A stretch of DNA of 64,000 nucleotides, taken from the NCBI RefSeq assembly GCF_963666665.1, contig NZ_OY762999.1:3043501-3107500 (forward strand), in the 5' to 3' direction. Shown here one piece after another: positions 34,422 through 43,593 of the stretch (positions are counted from its first letter, which is position 1; the number at the start of each line of letters is the position of its first letter). This stretch comes from Maridesulfovibrio sp. (lineage in GTDB: Bacteria; Desulfobacterota; Desulfovibrionia; Desulfovibrionales; Desulfovibrionaceae). Under the pieces are notes generated by a model. The model saw only the letters and a list, made by a program, of their open reading frames with translations, did no database searches and had not been told where the DNA came from. Both the position numbers and the translations under genes were made by a program.

Positions 34422-35765
34422 ATGGCTGAATCATATAAAGTACTTGTGGTAGACGACGAAGAATCAATCCTAAAACTGCTCAGCAAGGAACTGTCCAGCC
34501 CGGAACGCATTATCCAGACGGCAAACTGCGCTAAAACAGCCCGGGAAATGGTCCGCAAGGAACGTTACGAAGTAATTGTATCCGACATCCGCCTCCCGGA
34601 CGGGGACGGACTTGAACTGCTCACCGAATTCAAGGATATGGAACCGGATGTGGAAGTTATCCTGATCACCGGACACGGTAATATCGACAACGCTGTTGAA
34701 GCGATCCGCATCGGGGCTTACGATTACATTACCAAACCCTTCCGCCTCGACCGGGTGGAATTGGTGGTAGACCGGGCATGGCAGCGGGTTTGCCTGACCC
34801 GTGAAAACCGCAGTTACCGCCATTCCCAGCAATGCGATACTGCCAGTTCTCAGCTCATCGGCAGCTCCAGCCCCATCAAGCAGATCCGCCATCTTATTAA
34901 TAAGGTTGCGCCTACCAATGTCCCGGTATTGATCACCGGTGAATCAGGAGCCGGTAAGGATGTGGTCGCCCATGCCATCCATTGCGCCAGCCTGCGCTCG
35001 GCGAAACCCATGATCGTTAAGAACTGCGCGACCCTGCAAAAAGAACTTTCACGAAGTGAACTTTTCGGCCACACCAAAGGCTCCTTCACCGGAGCCACGG
35101 AAAACTGCGACGGACTGATGACCTTCGCCCATACCGGAACCCTCTTCCTTGATGAGATAGGGGAACTGCCCATGGAAGTGCAGGCTTCCCTGTTGCGTGT
35201 GCTGGAATCCCATACCTTCCGCAGGGTCGGAGAAAAGGATGAACGCACCGTGGACATCCGCTTCCTCTTTGCCACCAACCGCAACCTCGCCAAAGAGGTG
35301 GAGGAAGGTAGATTTCACGAAGCACTCTTTCACCGCATCAACGTATTCAACATCAGCCTGCCGGAACTTAAGGACCGCCGCGAGGACGTACCGCTGCTCA
35401 TCGACTTTTTTATCAACAAACTAGGCTTCCAGATGGGACAAGGCGAATACACAATCAGTGAACGGGCCATGCAATGCATGCTTTCCTACCATTGGCCGGG
35501 TAATGTACGCGAACTCAGGAACGTTCTTGAACGCAGCATCATCCTTGCCGACAACAACACCATTACCTGCGCGTGCCTGCCCAAGGAAATCGCCGACCAG
35601 CCTGAACGAGAAAGTGAAGCCGGAATCCTTTCCCTGGAACGCATGGAACGCGAACACATAATCAAGGCCCTTGATTTCTTTAATGGAAATCGCCAGAAAG
35701 CTGCACAGGCTCTGGGCATCGGCAGGAAGACCCTTTACCGCAAGATTGATAAGTATAATTTGTAG
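34422..35765 (+). CDS. Sigma-54-dependent response regulator (NtrC family)
   Basis: A 447-residue activator: receiver domain (DDEE near residue 12, phosphorylated Asp in VSDIRLPDGDG near 54), AAA+ domain with Walker A GESGAGKD, sigma-54-contacting loop GSFTGA (usually GAFTGA), Walker B LFLDEIGEL, and a C-terminal Fis-type helix-turn-helix (NRQKAAQALGIGRKTLYRKI). It should activate sigma-54 promoters when phosphorylated by the adjacent kinase. The promoter at 37498, before the second alcohol dehydrogenase, is a plausible target. Confidence 0.95.
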   Translation: MAESYKVLVVDDEESILKLLSKELSSPERIIQTANCAKTAREMVRKERYEVIVSDIRLPDGDGLELLTEFKDMEPDVEVILITGHGNIDNAVEAIRIGAYDYITKPFRLDRVELVVDRAWQRVCLTRENRSYRHSQQCDTASSQLIGSSSPIKQIRHLINKVAPTNVPVLITGESGAGKDVVAHAIHCASLRSAKPMIVKNCATLQKELSRSELFGHTKGSFTGATENCDGLMTFAHTGTLFLDEIGELPMEVQASLLRVLESHTFRRVGEKDERTVDIRFLFATNRNLAKEVEEGRFHEALFHRINVFNISLPELKDRREDVPLLIDFFINKLGFQMGQGEYTISERAMQCMLSYHWPGNVRELRNVLERSIILADNNTITCACLPKEIADQPERESEAGILSLERMEREHIIKALDFFNGNRQKAAQALGIGRKTLYRKIDKYNL

Positions 35766-35788
35766 AGCCTGACTTACATTAATTATGC

Positions 35789-35822
35789 AAGCCGTCCTGT
35801 ATTCAACAGGGCGGCTTTTTAC
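35789..35822 (+). terminator. Terminator of the dehydrogenase/two-component operon
   Basis: AAGCCGTCCTGT (35789-35800) pairs with ACAGGGCGGCTT (35806-35817), followed by TTTTT. It lies 24 bases after the regulator stop. Confidence 0.9.
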
Positions 35823-35933
35823 ATTCAATTCCATACCATTCAAGTGCCAAACCAACTTCACCTGTATCAAGGCTGGACTTCCTCCCCGGTTCAGGCAGGA
35901 TATACTTTCCATAAATTCCCAAGGAGAATTCTA

Positions 35934-36476
35934 ATGCGCAAAATCTGCTTTGTTTTAATAATTCTTACATTGTTAGCGAGCTCTACGGCTTATGCTGTCC
36001 CGATCCAGTCAGGATCAGACTTCCCGGAGATTCCGCTTGAAGGCAAGCTGACTGAAACTCAAAAACAATATCTTGCATTGAAAGGCAACGGTCCGAGGAA
36101 GATAAGCGACATTGATGCAAAATATCTTTTAATAGAAGTATACAGCATGTACTGCCCGCACTGCCAAAGAGAAGCACCGACCGTGAACACTTTGTTTGAA
36201 CGTCTTGAAAAGACCTTGGGAAAACAGGTGAAGTTAATTGGAATTGCTGCTGGCAACACAGAATTCGAAATTGATTTCTTTAAAAAGAAATTCAACGTTG
36301 AATTCCCGATCTTTGCTGATCCTGACCTTGATATTCATGATAAAGTCGGCCAGCCCGGAACTCCTCATTTCTTCTTACTGCTGAATGACGGTGGTAAATT
36401 TAAAGTTCTGATCTCCCATGAAGGTCCATTTGAATCCACCGAAAAATTCCTGAATACAATTAAAAGCAAGCTTTAA
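35934..36476 (+). CDS. Exported TlpA-like thioredoxin-fold protein
   Basis: A 180-residue protein with a signal peptide (about 1-20, ending AYA) and a thioredoxin-fold domain whose active site is MYCPHCQRE (CPHC). Periplasmic proteins of this kind reduce or oxidise disulfides, for instance during cytochrome c maturation. The ATG at 35934 follows AAGGAG by 7 bases; the upstream extension is non-coding. It lies 11 bases before the exported peroxiredoxin gene and may be its reductant. Confidence 0.85.
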   Translation: MRKICFVLIILTLLASSTAYAVPIQSGSDFPEIPLEGKLTETQKQYLALKGNGPRKISDIDAKYLLIEVYSMYCPHCQREAPTVNTLFERLEKTLGKQVKLIGIAAGNTEFEIDFFKKKFNVEFPIFADPDLDIHDKVGQPGTPHFFLLLNDGGKFKVLISHEGPFESTEKFLNTIKSKL

Positions 36477-36487
36477 CGGAGCCGGTT

Positions 36488-37075
36488 ATGATAAAAACAG
36501 TTCTGTGTACCCTTGCCGTATTGCTGCTGGCCTCTGTTCCTGTTCAGGCCAAGGTCGCCGAGGAACAGATATACAACCAGCACCAGCTTAAGCCTGTAGA
36601 CAGCGTACTTAAAGTCAAAGTCGGGGATAAGGCCCCGGACTTCAGTCTGTCCGCCATCTCCGGCAACAAAGTCAGCCTCTCAGACTACCGGGGTAAAAAG
36701 AATGTGGTAATTTCATTTGTTCCTGCTGCATTCACCCCGATTTGTTCAGACCAGTGGCCGGGATACAATATTGCCCGCGAACTATTTGATATGCATGGTG
36801 CAATAATTATCGGCATCACAACCGACAACTTTCCTTCATTGTACGCCTGGACAACTCAAATGGGTGAAGGCGGTTTGTGGTTCCCTGTACTCTCCGACTT
36901 CTATCCTCACGGAGAAACAGCTGAAAAATACGGGATTCTCAGGCCGGAAGGCATTAGCGAACGGGCTATTTTCATCATCGATAAGAAGGGGACAATCCGC
37001 TACATCGATATACACGACATTAATAAAAGACCGGACCTCGGCCAGATAATTAAAGCCCTTGAACAGCTGAATTGA
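36488..37075 (+). CDS. Exported AhpC/TSA-family peroxiredoxin
   Basis: A 195-residue peroxiredoxin with a signal peptide (1-21, VQA). The peroxidatic cysteine is in AAFTPICSDQW (about residue 90), the normal 'xxxTPVC' position, and no second conserved cysteine is seen, so it is a 1-Cys type needing an external reductant. Periplasmic peroxide removal. In an operon with the CPHC thioredoxin-fold protein. Confidence 0.87.
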   Translation: MIKTVLCTLAVLLLASVPVQAKVAEEQIYNQHQLKPVDSVLKVKVGDKAPDFSLSAISGNKVSLSDYRGKKNVVISFVPAAFTPICSDQWPGYNIARELFDMHGAIIIGITTDNFPSLYAWTTQMGEGGLWFPVLSDFYPHGETAEKYGILRPEGISERAIFIIDKKGTIRYIDIHDINKRPDLGQIIKALEQLN

Positions 37076-37096
37076 CCTTTAGTTACATATATTAAA

Positions 37097-37135
37097 GAAA
37101 AACCGCTCTGCAATTAGGGACGGTTTTTCTTTTTG
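37097..37135 (+). terminator. Terminator after the peroxiredoxin gene
   Basis: GAAAAACCG (37097-37105) pairs with CGGTTTTTC (37121-37129), followed by TTTTTG. Confidence 0.75.
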
Positions 37136-37587
37136 TATTAATGCAAAAAGAGCAAACCATAACAAATTAACAAGCAATAAACAAAGAAAAACATTTGATT
37201 AGCTAATCAACATAACAATCAATGAATATTTAGGCTATAAAACGCAAAAAAACATATACTTCCAAGATGCATATATATGCTCAACAAAGCACAAGATCTA
37301 TCTGACACACAGCCATGCATTGCTGGTTCATATTGACACATACCCACTTCACCCCATGCAGTGTAACACTTTTGCCATTCTTGTTACATTTTTCACATTA
37401 GTTTTATCAATATTAGACATAAAGATAGATCTGAAATGATTCATCACAAAAATCCATCAATTTTGACAAACAACTGAAATAACACAACAAGCAACTTTGG
37501 CACACGTCTTGCCCTATAGAAAGCGTTAATAAGTACACGACAGGCCCAACCTTCAAAAACCTATAAAGCTACAAGGATGGTCTCAAA
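37136..37587 (+). promoter_or_regulatory. Regulatory region with sigma-54 promoter of adh
   Basis: A 450-base A/T-rich region without a gene. TGGCAC (37498-37503), 5 bases, TTGC (37509-37512) is a close match to the sigma-54 -24/-12 consensus with exact GG-GC spacing of 12, and lies 76 bases before the start codon. About 120 bases upstream, TGTAACA (37362-37368) and TGTTACA (37382-37388) form a perfect inverted repeat well placed as an enhancer site for an NtrC-type activator. TGACACA appears twice between 37299 and 37342. Confidence 0.8.
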
Positions 37588-38769
37588 ATGGCAGTACGTG
37601 AACAAGTAAACGGTTTTTTCATTCCCAGCGTAACCCTTATCGGTATTGGCGCACACAAAGAAATCCCCGCGCGCATCAAAGCTCTCGGCGGCAAGAAGCC
37701 CCTGCTCGTAACTGACAAGGGTATCACCGGCGTAGGTATCACCCAGCAGATCGTTGACATTCTTAAAGCTGAAGGCATGGACTGCGTAGTCTATGATGAC
37801 ACCATTCCCAACCCCACAGACAAAAACGTTGCAGACGGCGTAAAGGCTTACAAGGACAACAAATGTGACTCCCTGATCACCCTCGGTGGCGGTAGCTCTC
37901 ATGACTGCGGTAAAGGCGTAGGCCTTGTTGTTTCCAATGGCGGAACCATTCACGATTACGAAGGCGTGGACAAATCGACCAACCCGATGCCTCCTTATGT
38001 AGCAGTTAACACCACCGCTGGTACTGCTTCTGAAATGACCCGCTTCTGCATCATCACCGATACTTCACGTAAAGTTAAAATGGCCATCGTTGACTGGCGC
38101 GTTACCCCCGGTATCGCACTTGACGATCCCCTGCTGATGATGGGCATGCCTCCGGCACTGACCGCAGCAACCGGTATGGATGCACTGACCCACTCCGTTG
38201 AAGCATGGGTTTCCACCATCGCGACTCCTATCACTGACGCTTGTGCTGAAAAATCAATCCGCCTGATCCACAAATACCTGCGCCGTGCAGTTGCTAACGG
38301 TCAGGACATCGATGCCCGCGAAGGCATGTGCTACGCTCAGTATCTCGGTGGCATGGCCTTCAACAACGCATCTCTTGGCCACGTACACGCAATGGCTCAC
38401 CAGCTCGGTGGTTTCTATGACCTGCCCCACGGCGAATGTAACGCCATCCTGCTGCCCCACGTTGAACAGCACAACCTGATCGCAAATGTAGAACGTTTCG
38501 CTATTCTCGCTGAATGGCTCGGCGTTGATACCAGCGGCATGGACGAGCGCGACGCAGCTGATGCAGCTCTTGATGCAATCCGCCAGCTCTCCGCTGACGT
38601 TGGTATCCCCGCCGGCCTGAAAGAACTCGGCAAGAAATACGGCAAGAAGGTCGACGAAAAAGATATCCCGACCATGACTGCCAACGCCCAGAAAGACGCC
38701 TGTGGCCTCACCAACCCCAGATGTATGACGGACGAAGCAGTTGCAGCTATCTACAAGGCTGCCATGTAA
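37588..38769 (+). CDS. adh: Iron-containing alcohol dehydrogenase
   Basis: A 393-residue group III alcohol dehydrogenase. Motifs: GGGSSHDCGKG (about 96-106) for nucleotide binding and metal ligands in DALTHSVEA, GHVHAMAHQLGG and DLPHGE. Closely resembles the abundant iron alcohol dehydrogenase of D. vulgaris (DVU2405). Codon use is strongly biased, like mop, implying very high expression. Controlled by the sigma-54 promoter upstream and ended by a strong hairpin. Paralogue of the dehydrogenase at 32086 but clearly diverged. Confidence 0.95.
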   Translation: MAVREQVNGFFIPSVTLIGIGAHKEIPARIKALGGKKPLLVTDKGITGVGITQQIVDILKAEGMDCVVYDDTIPNPTDKNVADGVKAYKDNKCDSLITLGGGSSHDCGKGVGLVVSNGGTIHDYEGVDKSTNPMPPYVAVNTTAGTASEMTRFCIITDTSRKVKMAIVDWRVTPGIALDDPLLMMGMPPALTAATGMDALTHSVEAWVSTIATPITDACAEKSIRLIHKYLRRAVANGQDIDAREGMCYAQYLGGMAFNNASLGHVHAMAHQLGGFYDLPHGECNAILLPHVEQHNLIANVERFAILAEWLGVDTSGMDERDAADAALDAIRQLSADVGIPAGLKELGKKYGKKVDEKDIPTMTANAQKDACGLTNPRCMTDEAVAAIYKAAM

Positions 38770-38781
38770 ATATTAATGTTC

Positions 38782-38817
38782 CATCCGGCCTGCGAGCTGC
38801 AAACCGCAGGCCGGATG
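38782..38817 (+). terminator. Terminator after adh
   Basis: CATCCGGCCTGCG (38782-38794) pairs perfectly with CGCAGGCCGGATG (38805-38817). Only a weak T-rich tail follows. Confidence 0.8.
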
Positions 38818-38839
38818 TACAAATGTTTTGTCGCAGGCA

Positions 38840-39128
38840 TACGGATCATTTTGCATAACAGAGGTCATGGATTGGCAAATGTCTGATCCGTTTAGCCTGT
38901 AGACGTTCGGCCAAAGGCACGCAGGTGGAGCTGCAAACTCAGAGTCGAATGGACAAAGTATTTACCGAGGGGGAAAATCTCCCCCTCAGAATTTTCCCCG
39001 CGCAGGCCCGATTACGGTGAAAGCCCGTAATGAAGCATACGGACCAATGCAGAAATTGTTTCAATCATGTGCGGTTCACACGAACTGTAAACCCCGGCAC
39101 CTTGGAAACAAAATGCAATCGGGCCTGC
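38840..39128 (+). ncRNA. Structured non-coding region, candidate regulatory RNA
   Basis: No gene fits here, but pairing is dense. AATGTCT (near 38878) pairs with AGACGTT (near 38903). Two mutually exclusive hairpins follow: GAGGGGGA/TCCCCCTC (38967-38974 with 38980-38987) or GGGGAAAAT/ATTTTCCCC (38970-38978 with 38991-38999). A closed multi-hairpin domain then has a perfect 12-bp outer stem GCAGGCCCGATT/AATCGGGCCTGC (39002-39013 with 39117-39128) and inner ATTACGG/CCGTAAT and GTTC/GAAC hairpins. I do not recognise it as tmRNA, RNase P, SRP, a cobalamin or GEMM element. The strand is uncertain; plus is favoured by the pyrimidine tract after 39128. Confidence 0.45.
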
Positions 39129-39269
39129 TCCTTTTCTTCCTCCCTTTATTCTGACATCACTTCTTTTCAGCTTTCTGTATCTTTTCATACTATCCAACAG
39201 AACCTATTGTGCTTGGCGGATAATCTCTTTATTAATCCTGCTGAAACACAGTCCTAAAAGGAAAGCACA

Positions 39270-40439
39270 ATGTTCATTCTGGAAAAACCATACGTATCAG
39301 ATTTATTAAAAGATACTCTGGGCAAGATCGGCATGCCCGTACTTGAAAATAAAGTCGCCCGCGAAGTTTTTAAGGACCGCTCAATTTCATTCAGCACCCA
39401 AAAAGAATTTATTGAAGCATACAATCAGGACCGCAACCAGCCTGTCTATTCAAACTCAGAAAACGCCATCGACTGGATCGACAACAATCTGAACAGCGGC
39501 GACCTGCCCCAAAAAATACGCTTATTCAAAGACAAGGGTGCCTTCCGCGATCTGGTCAGGGATATGTATCCTGATTTCTTTTACCGCACGGTGAAATTTG
39601 AAGAACTTGATTCAGTGAAAGCAGATGACCTGCCCATTCCCTGTGTAATAAAGCCCTGTGTAGGCTTTTTCAGTCTCGGAGTGCACATGGTGGAATCAAT
39701 TGAGGGTTGGCAACAGGCTGTAGAAGCCATCAAGAATGAAGTAGAGCAGATCAAAACCATGTATCCGGCCAAGGTGCTGGAGCTCGACAACTTCATCATC
39801 GAGCAATGCATTGAAGGCGAAGAATTTGCTGTTGATGCCTACTTTGATGCTGAAGGCAATCCGGTAATCATCAATATTCTCGGACACCTTTTTGCATCCA
39901 GCGATGATGTCAGTGACCGCTGTTACATCACCTCCACTGAAATCATCAACAAGCATCATGATGAATTCCTGAACCTGCTGCAGGAGATCGGCAAACGGGC
40001 AGAGCTGAATAATTTCCCCATACACATTGAATTACGGACGGATGGACGCGGCAATATAGGAGTCATTGAGGTCAACCCCATGCGTTTTGCAGGCTGGTGC
40101 GTTACCGATCTGGCTCACTTTGCATACGGCATCAATCCCTATGAATATTTCATGGGCGGACTTAAACCGGATTGGAGCAATATCTCCGGCTGCTGCGATG
40201 GCAAAGTTTATGGCATGGTCATCGGAGAAATTGATTCAGCTGTGGACCGCTCGAAAATCAAATCCGTGGACTATGAAGGATTCAAGGCTAACTTTTCCAA
40301 GCCGCTTGAATTAAGAGAGATTGATTACCGCGAATATCCGGTTTTCGCCTTTATCTTTGCTGAAGTTGATGCGGATAATATGGATGAATTGCAGAGGATG
40401 CTGCATGCTGATTTTACGCAGTATTTGAATATTGAATAG
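39270..40439 (+). CDS. ATP-grasp domain protein
   Basis: A 389-residue protein with ATP-grasp features: PCVIKPCVGFFSLGV (nucleotide-binding lysine, about residue 130), FIIEQCIEGEEFAVDAYF (about 176) and the Mg-binding IEVNPMRFAG (about 270). ATP-grasp enzymes join a carboxylate to an amine or thiol through an acyl phosphate. No neighbour reveals the substrate. AAAGGAAAGC precedes the ATG. The structured RNA region lies directly upstream and could control it. Confidence 0.85.
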   Translation: MFILEKPYVSDLLKDTLGKIGMPVLENKVAREVFKDRSISFSTQKEFIEAYNQDRNQPVYSNSENAIDWIDNNLNSGDLPQKIRLFKDKGAFRDLVRDMYPDFFYRTVKFEELDSVKADDLPIPCVIKPCVGFFSLGVHMVESIEGWQQAVEAIKNEVEQIKTMYPAKVLELDNFIIEQCIEGEEFAVDAYFDAEGNPVIINILGHLFASSDDVSDRCYITSTEIINKHHDEFLNLLQEIGKRAELNNFPIHIELRTDGRGNIGVIEVNPMRFAGWCVTDLAHFAYGINPYEYFMGGLKPDWSNISGCCDGKVYGMVIGEIDSAVDRSKIKSVDYEGFKANFSKPLELREIDYREYPVFAFIFAEVDADNMDELQRMLHADFTQYLNIE

Positions 40440-40453
40440 CTATTAAATTAAAA

Positions 40454-40479
40454 GGCCCGCGTATGCGGGCCGGTTTGTT
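40454..40479 (+). terminator. Terminator of the ATP-grasp gene
   Basis: GGCCCGC (40454-40460) pairs with GCGGGCC (40465-40471), followed by a T-rich tail. It may serve the convergent gene as well. Confidence 0.7.
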
Positions 40480-40483
40480 TGAT

Positions 40484-40996
40484 TTAGAAGGGCTGACCGT
40501 TGTTGATCGGTATATTGGTGGCAAATATTTTACTATCTACGTACCCAGCAGTTCTAGCAGCACCAATTAAAGCATTATGAGGCAGGGGATCATTAGAACT
40601 CCACTGAATAGTCGCGTGACCTATAATAACCTCTTTGCTTCCGAGAGTCTGCAGTACAAACTTACGAGTTGAGTGGGCTGGAATTTCAAAATCTGATGAG
40701 CCGGATGCAATTACAACCCAGCCACTAGAGGTAGACCCTGTCATGACTTTAGTGTGATAAGTGACGTCATTCCCATTTTGATCATAAACTAACACACGGC
40801 ATACAACGACATCATTTGTTATATTTGTTAATGCCATATAAGTAGCCCAATTACTCTTTGAACTAATAAACCCCGACTCAACTCCCGGAACAATCGCACT
40901 CCCCTGCGGAACAAAAGTCCCCTGCGCAAATACCCCACCGCACATCATAACAACCATTACTGCGGACATGATGCCCGCACGAATCAATTTCATCAT
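40484..40996 (-). CDS. Exported hypothetical protein
   Basis: A 170-residue protein with a clear signal peptide (KLIRAGIMSAVMVVMMCGGVFAQG) from the tandem ATG near 40996; a longer frame from 41083 would put 29 unlikely residues before it. The mature part is beta-rich with VPQGSAIVPGVESGFISS, ALTNITNDVVVCRVLVYD and an IPAHSTRKFVLQ segment, as in immunoglobulin-like exported proteins. No family recognised; surface or periplasmic role likely. Confidence 0.7.
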   Translation of the reverse strand: MMKLIRAGIMSAVMVVMMCGGVFAQGTFVPQGSAIVPGVESGFISSKSNWATYMALTNITNDVVVCRVLVYDQNGNDVTYHTKVMTGSTSSGWVVIASGSSDFEIPAHSTRKFVLQTLGSKEVIIGHATIQWSSNDPLPHNALIGAARTAGYVDSKIFATNIPINNGQPF

Positions 40997-41183
40997 TTTT
41001 TCTCTTTTGGTGATTAGACTGAACATAAAAACACGACACCTGATCGGACAATCACTGCAATACTTTATGCTTTCCCATGACATACTTAATTATACAAAAG
41101 GCAAAGCAGACATTCGCCTTTGACAACCAAAGACATTTGCGGCAGATTCCGGATATTAGAGATCAAACCCTCAAGGAGATAGC

Positions 41184-41477
41184 ATGAGCGAAACAATCGA
41201 AGATTTGACTATAAATTACGAAGAAGACGGTCAGGTAATCGTCAAGGAATTGGATAAAGAAGTACTAACCAAAGGCGCATGGACCACCATCATGTTCCGT
41301 TACAAGCAGCTGGACCGCAAAAGCGGCGAATACGGCAAAGACATGTACACCATCCGCCGTTTCCGCAAGATGAATGGCGAATACCGCCCGCAGTCTAAAT
41401 TCAACATCTCCAGCCCGGATCAGGCTCGCAAGATCATCGACGCCCTTGAAGGCTGGATCAAAGATCTGGAAGATTAA
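41184..41477 (+). CDS. Small conserved-type hypothetical protein
   Basis: A 97-residue soluble acidic protein (starts MSETIEDL; ends GWIKDLED) with AAGGAGA 6 bases before the ATG and a strong terminator after it, so it is a real single-gene unit. No motif recognised. Confidence 0.72.
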   Translation: MSETIEDLTINYEEDGQVIVKELDKEVLTKGAWTTIMFRYKQLDRKSGEYGKDMYTIRRFRKMNGEYRPQSKFNISSPDQARKIIDALEGWIKDLED

Positions 41478-41512
41478 AAATCACACAAAAAAGCATTGCC
41501 TCAAGGCAATAA

Positions 41513-41548
41513 AAAACTCCGCCCGGAAACCGGACGGAGTTTTTTATT
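41513..41548 (+). terminator. Terminator between convergent genes
   Basis: AAAACTCCG (41513-41521) pairs with CGGAGTTTT (41535-41543), followed by T's; a smaller ATTGCC/GGCAAT hairpin lies just before it. Confidence 0.88.
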
Positions 41549-41572
41549 ATCCAAAAACAACCGAAAAGATTA

Positions 41573-42484
41573 TTAGTTCACAGTATATGCCCCGCCGGGC
41601 TCAACTTTCTGCACAGTGGAATTGGAAATGGTAAACCAAAGAAATTCACTGAACTTTGTGCCTACCTCATTTTTTTCACTATATGTACAGCCCACCAGCC
41701 AGCCGGAGTCAGTGTAATAACAGTCAGTAGCAGACTCCATCTCCAATGTCTCAGGATACATGGAATTCTTACTTAAGTACGTCTTCACTTCCGGGTAGAA
41801 TTTATGGTCTGCTGAAAGCTGAGGCTTAGGCCCGAACTTGGACAGCTCTTTCATGAAAGCTTCATATTGTTCCCTGTAACTATCGTATTTACTTTTATAG
41901 AGCTTCTCTCCGGGATTGAGCTGCATCAATTCCTCATAAATATCCATATTGGCTTTAAAATCACGAACCGGAAGAGCCTGCGCCTGAGCATACAACTTTC
42001 GCTCCAGCTTTTTGCGCAATTTCTTATCATAACCTTTCAACTCTTTGCGGTACTTACTGTTTTCCGGATCAAGACCGGCAAGCTCACCGTAATACTTAGC
42101 CAGATCTGCATAATTCCATTTGGAAGTTCGCTCAATCCGATCCAGCAGATCCTTTTCAGTGGCAAGATGAATCATTGCTCGCAATTCATCATTCATCAGT
42201 TCTTTATTCTGCTCGGCGACAGTCAGTGCTGTTTCAGCGTTTCCGGTCTCAATAAGCCTTTTCATAGCATCAATGACCTTTGCTCGCTGCCCATCCTGCT
42301 TTTCTTTCAGGATACGTTCCTGCTCAATCCTGTTCTGCTCCGCAATGCGGGCTTTTTCTAGCGCCATGGACTGCTGCACAGTAAAAATGGTGTACCCGGC
42401 AACAATGAGAAGCAGCCCCCCGGCAATACAGCCCAGCAAAATCTTCTGCGACTGGATAAATTCTTTAATGGTTTCAATATTCAT
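41573..42484 (-). CDS. Membrane-anchored coiled-coil protein
   Basis: A 303-residue protein with one N-terminal transmembrane helix (about 17-36, LLGCIAGGLLLIVAGYTIF) and long Lys/Glu/Gln-rich coiled coils (45-200), then a small C-terminal domain. The ATG at 42484 is preferred; a TTG at 42523 is possible and neither has a strong ribosome site. No family recognised. Confidence 0.65.
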   Translation of the reverse strand: MNIETIKEFIQSQKILLGCIAGGLLLIVAGYTIFTVQQSMALEKARIAEQNRIEQERILKEKQDGQRAKVIDAMKRLIETGNAETALTVAEQNKELMNDELRAMIHLATEKDLLDRIERTSKWNYADLAKYYGELAGLDPENSKYRKELKGYDKKLRKKLERKLYAQAQALPVRDFKANMDIYEELMQLNPGEKLYKSKYDSYREQYEAFMKELSKFGPKPQLSADHKFYPEVKTYLSKNSMYPETLEMESATDCYYTDSGWLVGCTYSEKNEVGTKFSEFLWFTISNSTVQKVEPGGAYTVN

Positions 42485-42611
42485 GACAGCAAAGATACGG
42501 ACAGCGCTTTTAGCCGTCAACAAAACATCCGCTAAAAGACCATTTTTTTATATTTCGCTCTAAACAATTCTTAAGGTAAGTCGATATGACCCATATGGAA
42601 GGACAATGGTC

Positions 42612-43439
42612 ATGATAATAAACGGATCAGCACTAAATCATAATTACGGAGCTCCGGCTTTACTGGACAACGGTTCTCCGCTTTTGGGCGGGAGCCGGAC
42701 TTCCGGCGTTAGAGCGACGCGCCTGAATACTCCGGCCTCGCCCGTAAATACTGCTGACCAGTTTGCTGAATTGATCGCTCAAAAGACCGTTAATCCGGAC
42801 AAAACAGGCGAAATCCAGAAGGGCTCCGAGGGAGACGCACAGAATCCCAAGGACCCTTCTGACCTGGCCGGCGCACTCGCCAATGCAGCCGACTTCATCG
42901 AAGGTAAATTCGGCCATGAAGCCGCCACCGCTTTTAAAGGCATTGTCATCGCCAACTCAGGAGACCAGATCACCGAGGACTCCCTGAGTAACGGCTTGTT
43001 GAAATCCATCCAGTTTATTGACCGTAACTTCGGCTTTGCAGCCGGAGATCAGGTCATGGACCATTTCAACTCCAATCTCAACAATGCCATGAATGACTAC
43101 TTCGAAAACGGCCTGCAGGAACACTTCTTTGCCGCCAGCCCCGGCACAGGAGCACAACTTACCCTGCAGAACACCTTCGCACAGGTCAGCCAGCAATTCG
43201 GAGAAGATACCGCTAAAAACATTAAAAGCCTGATTGAGCAGGTCCTTGAAGATGAGGGCAAGAGTCTTGATTCCATCAAGAAAGGACTCGATAAAGGTTT
43301 ATCTGAAGCGGAAAAGACCAACCCCGGCATCACTGACCTGACTGCCCCCCTTGCAGCAGGGGAAATCATGGACAAGATGCAGTCCGGCACTTATTTTGCC
43401 GCCCCTGCTCCCGGTTCAGTGCTGAACATTTCTGTTTAG
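42612..43439 (+). CDS. Hypothetical protein, DUF5610-like
   Basis: A 275-residue soluble protein, Gly/Ser/Pro-rich for 90 residues and then helical (ALANAADFIEGKFG, IQFIDRNFGFAAGDQVMDHF). It looks like DUF5610-type proteins of flagellated bacteria, a weak resemblance. ATG 42612 is preferred because GGAAGGA ends 8 bases before it; ATG 42606 is too close. The final codons and stop are tandemly duplicated (43422-43457). Confidence 0.65.
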   Translation: MIINGSALNHNYGAPALLDNGSPLLGGSRTSGVRATRLNTPASPVNTADQFAELIAQKTVNPDKTGEIQKGSEGDAQNPKDPSDLAGALANAADFIEGKFGHEAATAFKGIVIANSGDQITEDSLSNGLLKSIQFIDRNFGFAAGDQVMDHFNSNLNNAMNDYFENGLQEHFFAASPGTGAQLTLQNTFAQVSQQFGEDTAKNIKSLIEQVLEDEGKSLDSIKKGLDKGLSEAEKTNPGITDLTAPLAAGEIMDKMQSGTYFAAPAPGSVLNISV

Positions 43440-43593
43440 CTGAACATTTCCGTCTAAGCCGAACAGCCCTCCTCACGCCCCCTATCCCACTGAAAAACCG
43501 GATTCAATCGGTCTTATTTACTATTCAAGAGTTCTTTTTTTTGTTATCGAAGGGATATCCAGTTTAATAAGCACGTAACGGAGGAGTAAGGAT

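Noticed and set aside
38840..39128. Known RNA classes: tmRNA, RNase P, SRP, cobalamin or c-di-GMP riboswitch
   Set aside because: Their diagnostic sequence elements could not be found; left as an unassigned structured region.
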